Positions 8,307-16,216 of a stretch of DNA of 39,499 nucleotides are shown here, in pieces. The position numbers and the translations under genes are program-made. The notes beneath the pieces were generated by a model. That model did no database searches. It was not told the DNA's origin and saw only the letters and a program-made list of their open reading frames with translations. Every line of letters starts with the position of its first letter. Position 1 is the stretch's first letter. Source of the DNA: CAZJFH01 sp964545205 (GTDB lineage: Bacteria > Pseudomonadota > Alphaproteobacteria > Rhodospirillales > Magnetospirillaceae); the NCBI GenBank assembly GCA_964545205.1, contig CAZJFH010000049.1:1-39499 (forward strand). Direction: 5' to 3'.

Positions 8307-8326
8307 CTGTAAGGCCCGGTTTACAG
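8307..8326. promoter_or_regulatory. Palindromic site upstream of the sigma-54 promoter
   Basis: CTGTAA-N8-TTACAG is a perfect 6-bp inverted repeat. Its centre is about 77 nt upstream of the predicted transcription start of the PEP-CTERM gene, a usual distance for a sigma-54 activator (enhancer-binding protein) site. Which protein binds is unknown; a PrsR-type regulator is the natural guess, because PEP-CTERM systems often carry PrsK/PrsR. Confidence 0.45.
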
Positions 8327-8366
8327 CCGGCCGCGGACCGCCGGGCAAGTCGTTGAATTCGGGCGG

Positions 8367-8383
8367 TTGGCCTGGTCCTTGCT
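8367..8383 (+). promoter_or_regulatory. Sigma-54 (RpoN) promoter of the PEP-CTERM gene
   Basis: TTGGC-N7-TTGCT places the invariant GG (8369-8370) and GC (8381-8382) exactly ten nt apart, matching the -24/-12 consensus TGGC-N7-TTGCW. The start of transcription would fall near 8394, with a ~44-nt leader carrying AAGGAG before the ATG at 8438. The exact spacing and the adjacent palindrome make this stronger than a chance match. Confidence 0.65.
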
Positions 8384-8437
8384 CATAGGACCTTCGAACC
8401 GGTCGAGAGAGCCGGCTTCGAGGGAAGGAGCAGGACA

Positions 8438-9151
8438 ATGCGGAAGATTTGGGTTTCGGGCGCGGCGGTCGCCGCGCTGTTGGCTTTGGCGTCGGGCGCC
8501 GAAGCGGCGGTCATGGTGTACGGCAACGACTTCGACGGCGGCGAGACCTTTGCCGCGGGCGTCGGCGGCGGCCTCGCGGGCGCCGGCGCCACGGCCGGCG
8601 TCGGCGGGATGCCGGCGCCCTTCTCCGGCGATCTGTGGCGCAACGACAGCCTGGGGTCCGCCACCACCCTGACGCTGACCGATCTGCCGGCGCATTCGGC
8701 CGTCGACGTCGAGTTTCTGCTGGCCTTCATCGATTCCTGGGACAGCAGCGACGGCCGTGCCGGCCCCGACTGGTTCAATGTCAGCATTGACGGCGTCGAG
8801 GTGTTCCAGGCCACCGCCAACAACGCCGCCGGCTCCGAACTCTACGGCGGCAGCATGATCGGCAGCCAGACCAACTACGGCTTCAACCTCAGCTGGCCCG
8901 AGGCGCTGTTCGACATGGGGCCCGAAGGCGCGCTGTCGGTGGCGCACAGCGATTCGACCCTGACCGTCTCGATGTGGGCCGACGGCGCCGGATGGCAGGG
9001 CGGTCTGGACGAGTCCTGGGGCATCGACAACCTGGCGGTCTGGATCAGCGCCGAGGACACCGGGCCGGGGCCGACGCCGGTGCCGGAACCGGCGTCCGCG
9101 GCGCTGTTCGGGCTCGGGCTGCTCGGGCTGATGGCCCGCCGGCGGCGTTGA
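8438..9151 (+). CDS. PEP-CTERM sorting-signal exported protein
   Basis: The 237-aa protein has an N-terminal signal peptide (MRKIWVSGAAVAALLALASGAEA, cleavage after GAEA). The Gly/Asp/Ser-rich body has features of a secreted beta-sandwich (GNDFDGGETFAAG, SIDGVEVFQA, SWGIDNLAVW). It ends with the sorting signal: VPEPAS, a hydrophobic helix (AALFGLGLLGLMA) and RRRR. PEP-CTERM tails are processed by an exosortase (EpsH/XrtA), usually in organisms that make exopolysaccharide or floc. The precise role is unknown. No exosortase gene is in the window, so one is expected elsewhere. AAGGAG lies before the ATG. Confidence 0.9.
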   Translation: MRKIWVSGAAVAALLALASGAEAAVMVYGNDFDGGETFAAGVGGGLAGAGATAGVGGMPAPFSGDLWRNDSLGSATTLTLTDLPAHSAVDVEFLLAFIDSWDSSDGRAGPDWFNVSIDGVEVFQATANNAAGSELYGGSMIGSQTNYGFNLSWPEALFDMGPEGALSVAHSDSTLTVSMWADGAGWQGGLDESWGIDNLAVWISAEDTGPGPTPVPEPASAALFGLGLLGLMARRRR

Positions 9152-9176
9152 GTTCGACGGCCGGCACCGGCGCGGC

Positions 9177-9926
9177 TCAGGCGCGCCGGCGCTGCGGCCA
9201 TCGCAGGGCCGAGGCCGCCGCCGCGTCGAGCAGCACGGTGGCGTCGGTGTGCATCTGCAGCGCCGAGGCCGGCACCTCCTCGGTGATCGGCCCCTGCACG
9301 GCCGCCGCCACCGCCTCGGCCTTGGCGGCGCCGGCGGCGAGCAGCAGCACGTGCGAGGTCTCCAGGATGGTGGCGATGCCCATGGTCACCGCCTGGTCGG
9401 GCACCGGCGCGCCGCCGAAGGCCGGCCGGTTGTCGGCGCGGGTGCGGGCGGTCAAGGGCGCGACGCGGGTGCGCGACTCCAGCGGCGTGCCCGGCTCGTT
9501 GAAGCCGATATGGCCGTTGGCGCCGATGCCCAGCACGATCAGGTCGATGCCGCCGGCGGCCTCGATCAGGCGCTCGTAGTTAAGACACCAGGTCCGCGGC
9601 TCGCCGACCGGCCGCCCGGCGGGGATGTGCACCCGCGCCGGATCGAGATCGACGCGCCCGATCAGCCGCTCGCGCATGTAGCGGTGGAAGCTGGCCGGAT
9701 GCTCGGGCCCGAGACCGCAGTATTCGTCGAGGTTGAAGGTGGTGACCCGGGCGAAGGACAGCCCCTCGTCGCGGTGCAGCCGCACCAGCTCGTCATACAT
9801 GCCGGCCGGCGTCGCCCCGGTCGGCAGGCCGAGCACGATGTCGGGCTTGGCGCGGATCGCCGCGGCGACCAGAAGCGCGGCGGCGCGGCTCATGGCGGCG
9901 TAGTCGGGCTCGATGAGAACGTGCAT
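9177..9926 (-). CDS. nagB: Glucosamine-6-phosphate deaminase NagB
   Basis: NagB converts glucosamine-6-phosphate to fructose-6-phosphate and ammonia, in amino-sugar catabolism. The 249-aa sequence shows the sugar-phosphate loop GLPTGATPAGMYDEL (about 33-47), NLDEY with the catalytic Asp67, and GIGANGHIGFNEPG with His139. The start MHVLIEPD matches the usual family N terminus. No Shine-Dalgarno is visible. The ATG is directly preceded by the U-run of a strong hairpin (9931-9961), an unusual arrangement discussed in the findings. It converges with the PEP-CTERM gene, 25 nt away. Confidence 0.95.
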   Translation of the reverse strand: MHVLIEPDYAAMSRAAALLVAAAIRAKPDIVLGLPTGATPAGMYDELVRLHRDEGLSFARVTTFNLDEYCGLGPEHPASFHRYMRERLIGRVDLDPARVHIPAGRPVGEPRTWCLNYERLIEAAGGIDLIVLGIGANGHIGFNEPGTPLESRTRVAPLTARTRADNRPAFGGAPVPDQAVTMGIATILETSHVLLLAAGAAKAEAVAAAVQGPITEEVPASALQMHTDATVLLDAAAASALRWPQRRRA

Positions 9927-9930
9927 GAAA

Positions 9931-9961
9931 AAGGGACCGGAGCCTGTGGATCCGATCCCTT
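9931..9961 (-). terminator. Intrinsic terminator after argG, touching the nagB start
   Basis: On the minus strand a 14-bp stem (one G-U wobble, one mismatch; AAGGGATCGGATCC pairs with GGCTCCGGTCCCTT, loop ACA) is followed by UUUUU, then C and the nagB AUG. It lies 80 nt past the argG stop. It fits an intrinsic terminator for argG, or an attenuator or translation-blocking hairpin for nagB. Confidence 0.7.
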
Positions 9962-10000
9962 CACGTGGGGGCGCGCGCGTCGCGCGGCAATGGTTGGCGC

Positions 10001-10027
10001 GTCACCCCCGCCAAAGCGGGAACGACG
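10001..10027. repeat. Short palindromic intergenic repeat
   Basis: The stretch GTCACCCCCGC-CAAA-GCGGGAACGACG has a CCCGC/GCGGG stem. It resembles the 'gtcaccccgcgaaagcgggg'-type dispersed repeat seen in many alphaproteobacterial intergenic regions. Only one copy was noticed here, so the family assignment is by appearance. Confidence 0.4.
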
Positions 10028-10040
10028 AGCCAGGCCTGCG

Positions 10041-11258
<1,218 letters not shown>

Positions 11259-11296
11259 GGCAATCGCGCCCTTGCTCGCGGGAAAAACCGGCGCGC

Positions 11297-11324
11297 AGTA
11301 TAGAAGATGCGCCCTGCCGGGCAA
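11297..11324 (-). promoter_or_regulatory. Candidate sigma-70 promoter of argG
   Basis: On the minus strand TTGCCC (11319-11324) and TATACT (11297-11302, 5 of 6 to consensus) are separated by 16 nt. Transcription would start near 11290, about 32 nt before the argG ATG. The -35 lies in a GCCCT...AGGGC palindrome downstream of the 57-aa gene. Confidence 0.5.
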
Positions 11325-11334
11325 GGGCGGCGAT

Positions 11335-11508
11335 TCAGAGCGCCGCCGGGCGGCCGGCGCCGAAACCGCCGGCGCGGCCGGGCCGCCAGGCGAACAGCGC
11401 CCGCAGCAGTTCGGCGACCACGCGCGCGCGCTCTTCGCGCGCCCACGCCTCGATCCGCGCCGTGTCGAGCGCGCCGCGCTCGGGGTCCGTCGTGAACTGG
11501 CCGGTCAT
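11335..11508 (-). CDS. Small (57-aa) protein, LysR neighbour, function unknown
   Basis: The start is decided by GGAGG placed 5 nt before the ATG at 11508 (MTGQFTTDPERG). Two upstream in-frame ATGs (11520, 11553) lack such a site. The middle, ARIEAWAREERARVVAELLRALFAWRPG, is a single amphipathic helix. It recalls the small Arg-rich helical proteins (DUF1127/YjiS-like and RSP_7527-like) that alphaproteobacteria often encode beside LysR regulators, but I cannot assign it firmly. No transmembrane span or signal peptide. Divergent from the LysR gene with a 91-nt shared intergenic region. Confidence 0.65.
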   Translation of the reverse strand: MTGQFTTDPERGALDTARIEAWAREERARVVAELLRALFAWRPGRAGGFGAGRPAAL

Positions 11509-11551
11509 GTCGACCTCCATATGCTTGATCGCCTCACAATAACGATCTGGC

Positions 11552-11570
11552 ATTCATGACGGAAACGAAT
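11552..11570. promoter_or_regulatory. Candidate LysR-type operator
   Basis: ATTC-N11-GAAT is a perfect dyad with the T-N11-A geometry typical of LysR recognition sites. It is placed in the divergent intergenic region, 30 nt before the LysR ATG. It could serve autoregulation and control of the 57-aa gene. Based on motif and position only. Confidence 0.45.
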
Positions 11571-11599
11571 TAGCATCATCCCATCCATCGCGAACGGGA

Positions 11600-12466
11600 A
11601 TGATGATGCAGCTCGACCTGACCCTGCTCCGCACCTTCGTCGCCGTCGCCGAATCGGGCGGCTTCACCCGCGCCGGCGAGCGGCTGAACATGACCCAGTC
11701 GGCGGTCAGCGTGCACATCCGCAAGCTCGAGGAGCAGACCGGCCGCCGGCTGCTGGAGCGCAACAGCCGCCAGGTGTCGCTGACCGAGGACGGCACGCTG
11801 CTGCTGTCGGGGGCGCGGCGCATGCTGGCGCTGCACGACGAGATCGAGGACCGCTTCAGCCAGCGCGAGGTCGAGGGCGTGGTGCGGCTGGGCGTGCACG
11901 ACTACGCCGCGTCGAGCTGGCTGCCGCCGCTGCTGAAAAGCTTCCACCGCCGCCATCCGCGGGTGCGCCTCGAGGTGCGCACCGGGCTGTCGCTGCAACT
12001 GCGCGAGGCCTTCGCCCATCACGAGCTCGACATCGCCATCCACAGCCCGGTCGAGCCCGGCGACGGGGTCACGCTGTGGCGCGAGCGCCGCGCCTGGGTC
12101 GGGGCCGAGGATTTCGACCTGGCCGAGGACCGGCCGGTGCCGCTGGCGCTGCATCCGATGCCGTGCCTGATGCGCCAGGCCGCGGTCGAGGCGCTCGACC
12201 GCGTCGGGCGGCCGTGGCGGGTGGTGTTCACCGGCCATTCCGGCGCCTCGATCCGCGCCGCCGCCCTGGCCGGGCTGGCGCTGACCGTGATCCCCGCCCG
12301 CGACCTGTCGCCGGGGCTGAAGGTGCTGGGCGGCGCGGACGGCCTGCCGCCGGTGCCCGACCTGCAATTCGCGCTGTTCCGCCGCGAATCCGACGACGCG
12401 CCGGCGGTGCATCACCTCGCCGAGATGCTGCTGTCGACCTCGCTGGAGCTGGCGGCGGCGGCGTGA
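11600..12466 (+). CDS. LysR-family transcriptional regulator
   Basis: A 288-aa protein. The N-terminal winged helix-turn-helix is clear (LDLTLLRTFVAVAESGGFTRAGERLNMTQSAVSVHIRKLEEQTGRRLL, split over residues 4-52). A linker helix and a periplasmic-binding-protein-like effector domain (from about 92, VVRLGVHDYAAS) follow. The effector is unknown. Three consecutive ATGs begin the gene (11600, 11603, 11606), so the start is uncertain by up to two codons. The divergent 57-aa gene and the ATTC-N11-GAAT dyad suggest a local regulon. Confidence 0.92.
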   Translation: MMMQLDLTLLRTFVAVAESGGFTRAGERLNMTQSAVSVHIRKLEEQTGRRLLERNSRQVSLTEDGTLLLSGARRMLALHDEIEDRFSQREVEGVVRLGVHDYAASSWLPPLLKSFHRRHPRVRLEVRTGLSLQLREAFAHHELDIAIHSPVEPGDGVTLWRERRAWVGAEDFDLAEDRPVPLALHPMPCLMRQAAVEALDRVGRPWRVVFTGHSGASIRAAALAGLALTVIPARDLSPGLKVLGGADGLPPVPDLQFALFRRESDDAPAVHHLAEMLLSTSLELAAAA

Positions 12467-12492
12467 TCCGCCCTCGCGAGACGGCCCGCACC

Positions 12493-12569
12493 GGGAGCGC
12501 GGGTCTCCAGACCCGCGGTGTTGTTTTTCCGGCCCGCCGAAGAACGGCGCGTCCGGAGACGCGCGCTCC
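12493..12569. repeat. REP-like doublet, copy A
   Basis: A unit beginning GGAGCGCGGGTCTCC (12493-12516) faces its inverted partner (12547-12569), which matches it at 20 of 23 positions. About 30 nt lies between them. Each unit is itself palindromic. The same architecture with a related sequence occurs at 30007-30076. The doublet fills most of the gap between the LysR gene and the convergent membrane-protein gene. Confidence 0.7.
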
Positions 12570-12597
12570 GCGAGAAAGGGTGTTCGGCTGGCCGAAA

Positions 12598-12963
12598 TCA
12601 GCTCCGCCGGTCGTTGTCCCACGACTTGCCGGCGCGCGGATCGGGGGCGATGGTGCGGTCGGGCTGGTCGTCGGTCCTGCCGCGCGGCTCGACGTTCCAG
12701 CCGCCCTCGTAGTCGCTGGGCGTCGTGGTGCGCACGCGGTCGATGCGCGGCCAGCGCACGAAGGCGAAGATCCACATGCCGACGACGTAGACGATCGGCA
12801 CCACGAACAGGATCGACCACCAGCCCGAGAAGCCGGCCTTGCGCAGCACGGTGGCGCTCAGCCACACGCCCAGGATGGTGGTGATGATGATGGCCGCGAA
12901 GTACCACCACGGCGTCGCCCCCCAGGCCATCGCCGGATCCATGCCCTGCATGCCCTCCATCAC
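12598..12963 (-). CDS. Two-helix membrane protein, paralogue of its neighbour
   Basis: A 121-aa protein. A Met-rich N terminus (MMEGMQGMDPAMAWG) is followed by TM1 (about 19-40), the motif RKAGFSGWWSIL (41-52), TM2 (to about 68), RWP (70-72) and a charged, probably cytoplasmic tail of about 50 residues. I do not recognise a named family. The central block is the same plan as in the upstream 73-aa protein. The ATG overlaps that gene's stop by 4 nt (ATGA), so the two are translationally coupled. Confidence 0.75.
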   Translation of the reverse strand: MMEGMQGMDPAMAWGATPWWYFAAIIITTILGVWLSATVLRKAGFSGWWSILFVVPIVYVVGMWIFAFVRWPRIDRVRTTTPSDYEGGWNVEPRGRTDDQPDRTIAPDPRAGKSWDNDRRS

Positions 12964-13181
12964 TCGACCTCCCGCGGGAACGGATCGTTGGGCCAGCGCC
13001 GGATCGCCAGCACCGCCAGGGCCAGGATGATCCCGAACGGGAATCCCAGCAGCACCAGCAGCGACCAGGCGGGATTGAGGCCGGCGCGGCGGAACACCTG
13101 CCAGGTCGGGATCAGCAGCACCAGGCCGACCAGGATCGCGATGATCCAGGGATTGAAGACGTAGTAGCTGTAGGGGTCCAT
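12960..13181 (-). CDS. Small two-helix membrane protein (73 aa)
   Basis: It starts at MDPYSYYVFNPW, chosen because CGGAGGA lies just before this ATG; an earlier in-frame ATG at 13235 has no such site. TM1 is about 11-29, then RRAGLNPAWSLL (31-42), TM2 about 43-60 and RWP at 62-64. The motif R[KR]AG[FL]xxxWS[IL]L...RWP is shared with the downstream gene, pointing to a tandem duplication. Function unknown. It is probably an inner-membrane protein, perhaps forming hetero-oligomers with its partner. Confidence 0.75.
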   Translation of the reverse strand: MDPYSYYVFNPWIIAILVGLVLLIPTWQVFRRAGLNPAWSLLVLLGFPFGIILALAVLAIRRWPNDPFPREVE

Positions 13182-13272
13182 CCGGTCCTCCGCTCGGTCA
13201 CCCTGGACATGAGGGCGCGGCGGCGGACCGGCCATAGCCCGGATGGCGAGACGGCGGTGGCGTTCGGCGAGG

Positions 13273-14454
13273 TCAGAGCCCCTGCTCGTAGCCCTTCGGA
13301 TGCAGCAGATAGGCCTTGAAGATGTCGGGCAGGCGGTTGGCGAAATCGGCGGCCGGGTCGTCGGGCTCGAGCTTGAACGCCGCCGCCTTCTCGGTGAAGG
13401 TGCGGATCAGCGCCGGCTTGCCCGGACTGCCGAAGATCTCGGCGAACTTCTCGGCGCCGAGCATCCGCCACGCCGTCTCCAGGAAGATGGCGAGCTGATA
13501 GAACTGCAGCTTGTCGACCATGCGGTCGATGGTCTTGGGGCCGATGATGTGCAGGTATTCGGCCATCTCGCCGAGGTCCTTGGCGTTCTTGTCCTCCATC
13601 GCCTCGAGCCGCTCGGTGTCCTTGCACATCTCCCAGAAATTGGTGCCCATGTGGCCGTAGACGGCCTCGTGCAGGAACTCGTACTTGGCCTTGCCGAGGA
13701 AGGCGACGCCCTGCGCCGCCAGCGGCTGGGTGTCGAGCATCTCGCGCATCATGTCGTCGGACAGGATCTTGCGCGCCTCGTCCATGCTGTGGCGGCCGAT
13801 ATTGGCCAGGGTGTGGATGCCCTCGACGGTGCGCAGCGTCGTCAGGCCCTTGCCGAGCTCGGCGACCAGCCGCACCGGCAGCTCGGCGTAGTGCGGGATC
13901 AGCGGCACCTGCCAGTCGTAGTCGAGGTTGTCCTTGATCGCGGCATAGAACTCCTCGGCCGGCGAGCGGCCCTTGCGCGGCCGCGGCGCCTCGTGCTCGC
14001 CCCACTTGCCGACCACGAGCTGCGCCAGCTTCTTGAGCAGGCCCTGGGTCTCGGGCTGGATCACCGGCGGCTTTTCCCTGGGGCCGTCGCCGAAGCGCTT
14101 CTTGGCGTAGGCGCGGGCGCCCGAGCGCACGATCATGCCGACGATGTCGTCGACGCTGCGCTCGCAGCGCAGCGGCGTCTTGTCGTCGGCGACCACCTTG
14201 CCGTCGGCGCCGACCAGGAAGTCGCTGAACTGGCTGCGCTGCTTGCGGAACAGCTGCAGGCAGCCGTGCAGCAGCTCGGGGCTTTCCATCACCGTGCCGT
14301 AGACGTCGTCGACGCCGGCCAGGCTCGGGATCAGCTCCTTGAAGCGTTGCGCCACCGGCCCCTTGAGCTGGCCCAGGATCTCGCGGCGCCGCGCGGCGGC
14401 GGCATCGTCGGGCGCGGCCTTCGGCTTGGCTTTGGCGGCGGCGGGGCTGCCCAT
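13273..14454 (-). CDS. Unrecognised 393-aa protein
   Basis: It starts at MGSPAAAKAKPKAAPDD, with CGGAGCC before the ATG; a longer open frame upstream is only a shadow of the thpR gene. After a low-complexity Ala/Lys/Pro N terminus the protein is almost all alpha-helical and charged, with no signal peptide or transmembrane segment. Distinctive blocks are SVDDIVGMIVRSGARAYAKK, EEFYAAIKDNLDYDWQVP, LTTLRTVEGIHTLANIGRH, HEAVYGHMGTNFWEM and EMAEYLHIIGPKTIDRMVDK. A coiled or helical-bundle soluble protein is likely. I cannot name a family. Codon use is like the neighbours', so recent transfer is not indicated. Confidence 0.85.
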   Translation of the reverse strand: MGSPAAAKAKPKAAPDDAAAARRREILGQLKGPVAQRFKELIPSLAGVDDVYGTVMESPELLHGCLQLFRKQRSQFSDFLVGADGKVVADDKTPLRCERSVDDIVGMIVRSGARAYAKKRFGDGPREKPPVIQPETQGLLKKLAQLVVGKWGEHEAPRPRKGRSPAEEFYAAIKDNLDYDWQVPLIPHYAELPVRLVAELGKGLTTLRTVEGIHTLANIGRHSMDEARKILSDDMMREMLDTQPLAAQGVAFLGKAKYEFLHEAVYGHMGTNFWEMCKDTERLEAMEDKNAKDLGEMAEYLHIIGPKTIDRMVDKLQFYQLAIFLETAWRMLGAEKFAEIFGSPGKPALIRTFTEKAAAFKLEPDDPAADFANRLPDIFKAYLLHPKGYEQGL

Positions 14455-14549
14455 GGCGCTGGCTCCGTTGCGTCGAGGCGGAGGGGGTCTCGGTTCGGCG
14501 CCCTTATAGCACGGATGGCGGCGCCGCAGACAAGCCCCGGCGGGCGTTT

Positions 14550-15086
14550 TCAGTCCAACGGATAATGCGCCTCGGCGGTGTAGCTGGCGCCGCTGCGGCC
14601 GAGATGGCTGGAGAACAGGGTGAAGCGCTCGCAGACGAAGGATTCGCTGCGGTAGCCGTCGTGGCGGGCGACGAACTCGCCGAGCCGCGGCCCCGGCGGC
14701 TCCTTGATCCGGGCCAGCGTGACATGGGGCGAGAACTTGCGCGTCTCGGGTTCGAGCCCGGCGCGGACCAGCGCCGATTCGATCTTGTCGCGCAGATGGA
14801 CCAGCTCGGGCGCCCGCTCGACGCCGACCCACAGCGCGTGCGGGTGGCGCTTCGATCCGAAGGTGCCGATGCCGGCCAAAGCCAGCGCGAAGCGCGGCGC
14901 CCGCACCGTTGCCAGCGCCTCGTGGACGTCGCGGCCGACCCCCTCGTCGACGTCGCCGACGAAGCGAAGGGTGACGTGCATGTTGTCGGGCGCCACCCAG
15001 CGCGCCCCCGGCACGCCGGCGGTCATCGCCGCCAGTTCGGCCCGCACCGCCTCGGGCAGTTCCAGCCCCGCGAACAGCCTGATCAT
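14550..15086 (-). CDS. thpR: RNA 2',3'-cyclic phosphodiesterase (2H family)
   Basis: A 2H-phosphoesterase (LigT/ThpR) that opens RNA 2',3'-cyclic phosphates to 2'-phosphates. The 178-aa protein has the two HxTx catalytic motifs HVTL at 37-40 and HVTL at 121-124, plus the typical start MIRLFAGLELPE. It is the third gene of a coupled operon. Its ATG overlaps the FIST stop by 4 nt (ATGA). Its presence with a FIST sensor protein and an esterase is not an arrangement I recognise. Confidence 0.93.
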   Translation of the reverse strand: MIRLFAGLELPEAVRAELAAMTAGVPGARWVAPDNMHVTLRFVGDVDEGVGRDVHEALATVRAPRFALALAGIGTFGSKRHPHALWVGVERAPELVHLRDKIESALVRAGLEPETRKFSPHVTLARIKEPPGPRLGEFVARHDGYRSESFVCERFTLFSSHLGRSGASYTAEAHYPLD

Positions 15087-16216
15087 TGCGCTCCTCCAAC
15101 GAAGATCGCCAGCACGCCGGTATAGGTGTAGAGCCGGTTGCCGCAGATTTCGCCGTTGGCCGAGAACCCGACCAGCGGCAGGCCGGGGAACTGCGCCGCG
15201 ATCGGCGTCAGCTCGCCGCCGTCCTCGCCGAACATGTGCGGCCCGCGTCCGACGCAGCTGATGTAGATGCCGCCCAGCGGCCGGCCGCCCAGCGCCGCCA
15301 CCCGCTCGGCGAGGCCGGCCGCCATGCGCCTCAAGTCCTTCTGGGCGGCGTTGGCGTCGCGGCGCACCAGCATCAGCCGGTCGCCGACCCCGAGTTCGGC
15401 GCCGACCGCCAGCCAGCCGCGGTCGGGATCGATGCCGGTCAGCCCGCGCACCGTGTAGCCGGCCTGGTCGTCGCCGGGGATCGGCAGCGCCACGTGGATG
15501 TAGCCGGCGGCGCGGCGCAGGTCGCGGGCGATCAGCTCGCCGGCCTCCTCGCGCAGCACCTCGAGCGCGTTGCGGCCGTCGAGGGCCATGACGATGCCGG
15601 CGGCGCCCTCGGTGACGCGATGGACCGGCCCGATCGGCTGGCAGCCCTGGCTGATGCCGACCGCGAAACGGGTCGGCCCGCCGAAGAAGGCGCCGGACAG
15701 CGCCGCCGTCGAGGCGCGCCCGGCGATGCGCTCGTCGGGCTCGGCGGCGGCGGTCAGGCCGCCGACCAGGAAACCGCCGCTGGCCTCGGCGAGATCGGCG
15801 ATCAGCTCGGCGGTCGCCACCCGGGTCGGATCGCCGTGGACCACCGCCAGGCTGCCGGGATGCTCGGCCAGCCAGGCGGCGTGCTCGCGCAGGAAACCCT
15901 GCGCGTCCTCGTGGCCGAACAGCCGCACGCTGCCCGGCGGCAGCCGCCCGACCATCAGCGCCACGGCGCCGCCGTCGTGAATCTCGACGTCGCCGGCGAA
16001 GACGCCGAATCCGGCGGCGCCGATCCAGGTCGCCAGGCCGGTGGTCTCGCGCAGGACGGTGACGATCGACGAAATCTCGCCGGCGAAGCGCTCGGTGACG
16101 TAGATGAAGCCGACGTCGTCGTCGGGGCGCACGCCGCCGAGCCGGTCGAGGCAGGCCTTGGCGGCCAGCCCCCAGTGGTCGGCGGACGCCTGGGCGACGC
16201 GGAACGGCTCGCTCAT
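15083..16216 (-). CDS. FIST-domain signal transduction protein
   Basis: A 377-aa protein with a FIST N domain (about 30-230) and a FIST C domain (about 240-370, with RGLTGIDPDRGWLAVGAEL and a Cys-containing ISCVGRGPHMFG segment, ending VGFSANGEICGNRLYTYTGVLAIFVGG). FIST domains are proposed small-ligand sensors, possibly for amino acids; the ligand here is unknown. There is no transmembrane or output domain, so it would act alone or through a partner. It overlaps both neighbours by 4 nt, esterase upstream and thpR downstream. Confidence 0.9.
   Translation of the reverse strand: MSEPFRVAQASADHWGLAAKACLDRLGGVRPDDDVGFIYVTERFAGEISSIVTVLRETTGLATWIGAAGFGVFAGDVEIHDGGAVALMVGRLPPGSVRLFGHEDAQGFLREHAAWLAEHPGSLAVVHGDPTRVATAELIADLAEASGGFLVGGLTAAAEPDERIAGRASTAALSGAFFGGPTRFAVGISQGCQPIGPVHRVTEGAAGIVMALDGRNALEVLREEAGELIARDLRRAAGYIHVALPIPGDDQAGYTVRGLTGIDPDRGWLAVGAELGVGDRLMLVRRDANAAQKDLRRMAAGLAERVAALGGRPLGGIYISCVGRGPHMFGEDGGELTPIAAQFPGLPLVGFSANGEICGNRLYTYTGVLAIFVGGAQ

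Noticed and set aside
8307..8326. CTGTAA-N8-TTACAG as an NtcA/CRP-type site
   Set aside because: NtcA requires GTA-N8-TAC, while here the spacing is GTA-N10-TAC, and NtcA is cyanobacterial; the sigma-54 context fits better.
12478..12597. Intrinsic terminator for the LysR gene using GTTGTTTTT at 12517-12528
   Set aside because: The T-run follows a REP unit hairpin and could terminate, but the structure is explained by the repeat doublet and I cannot separate the two roles.
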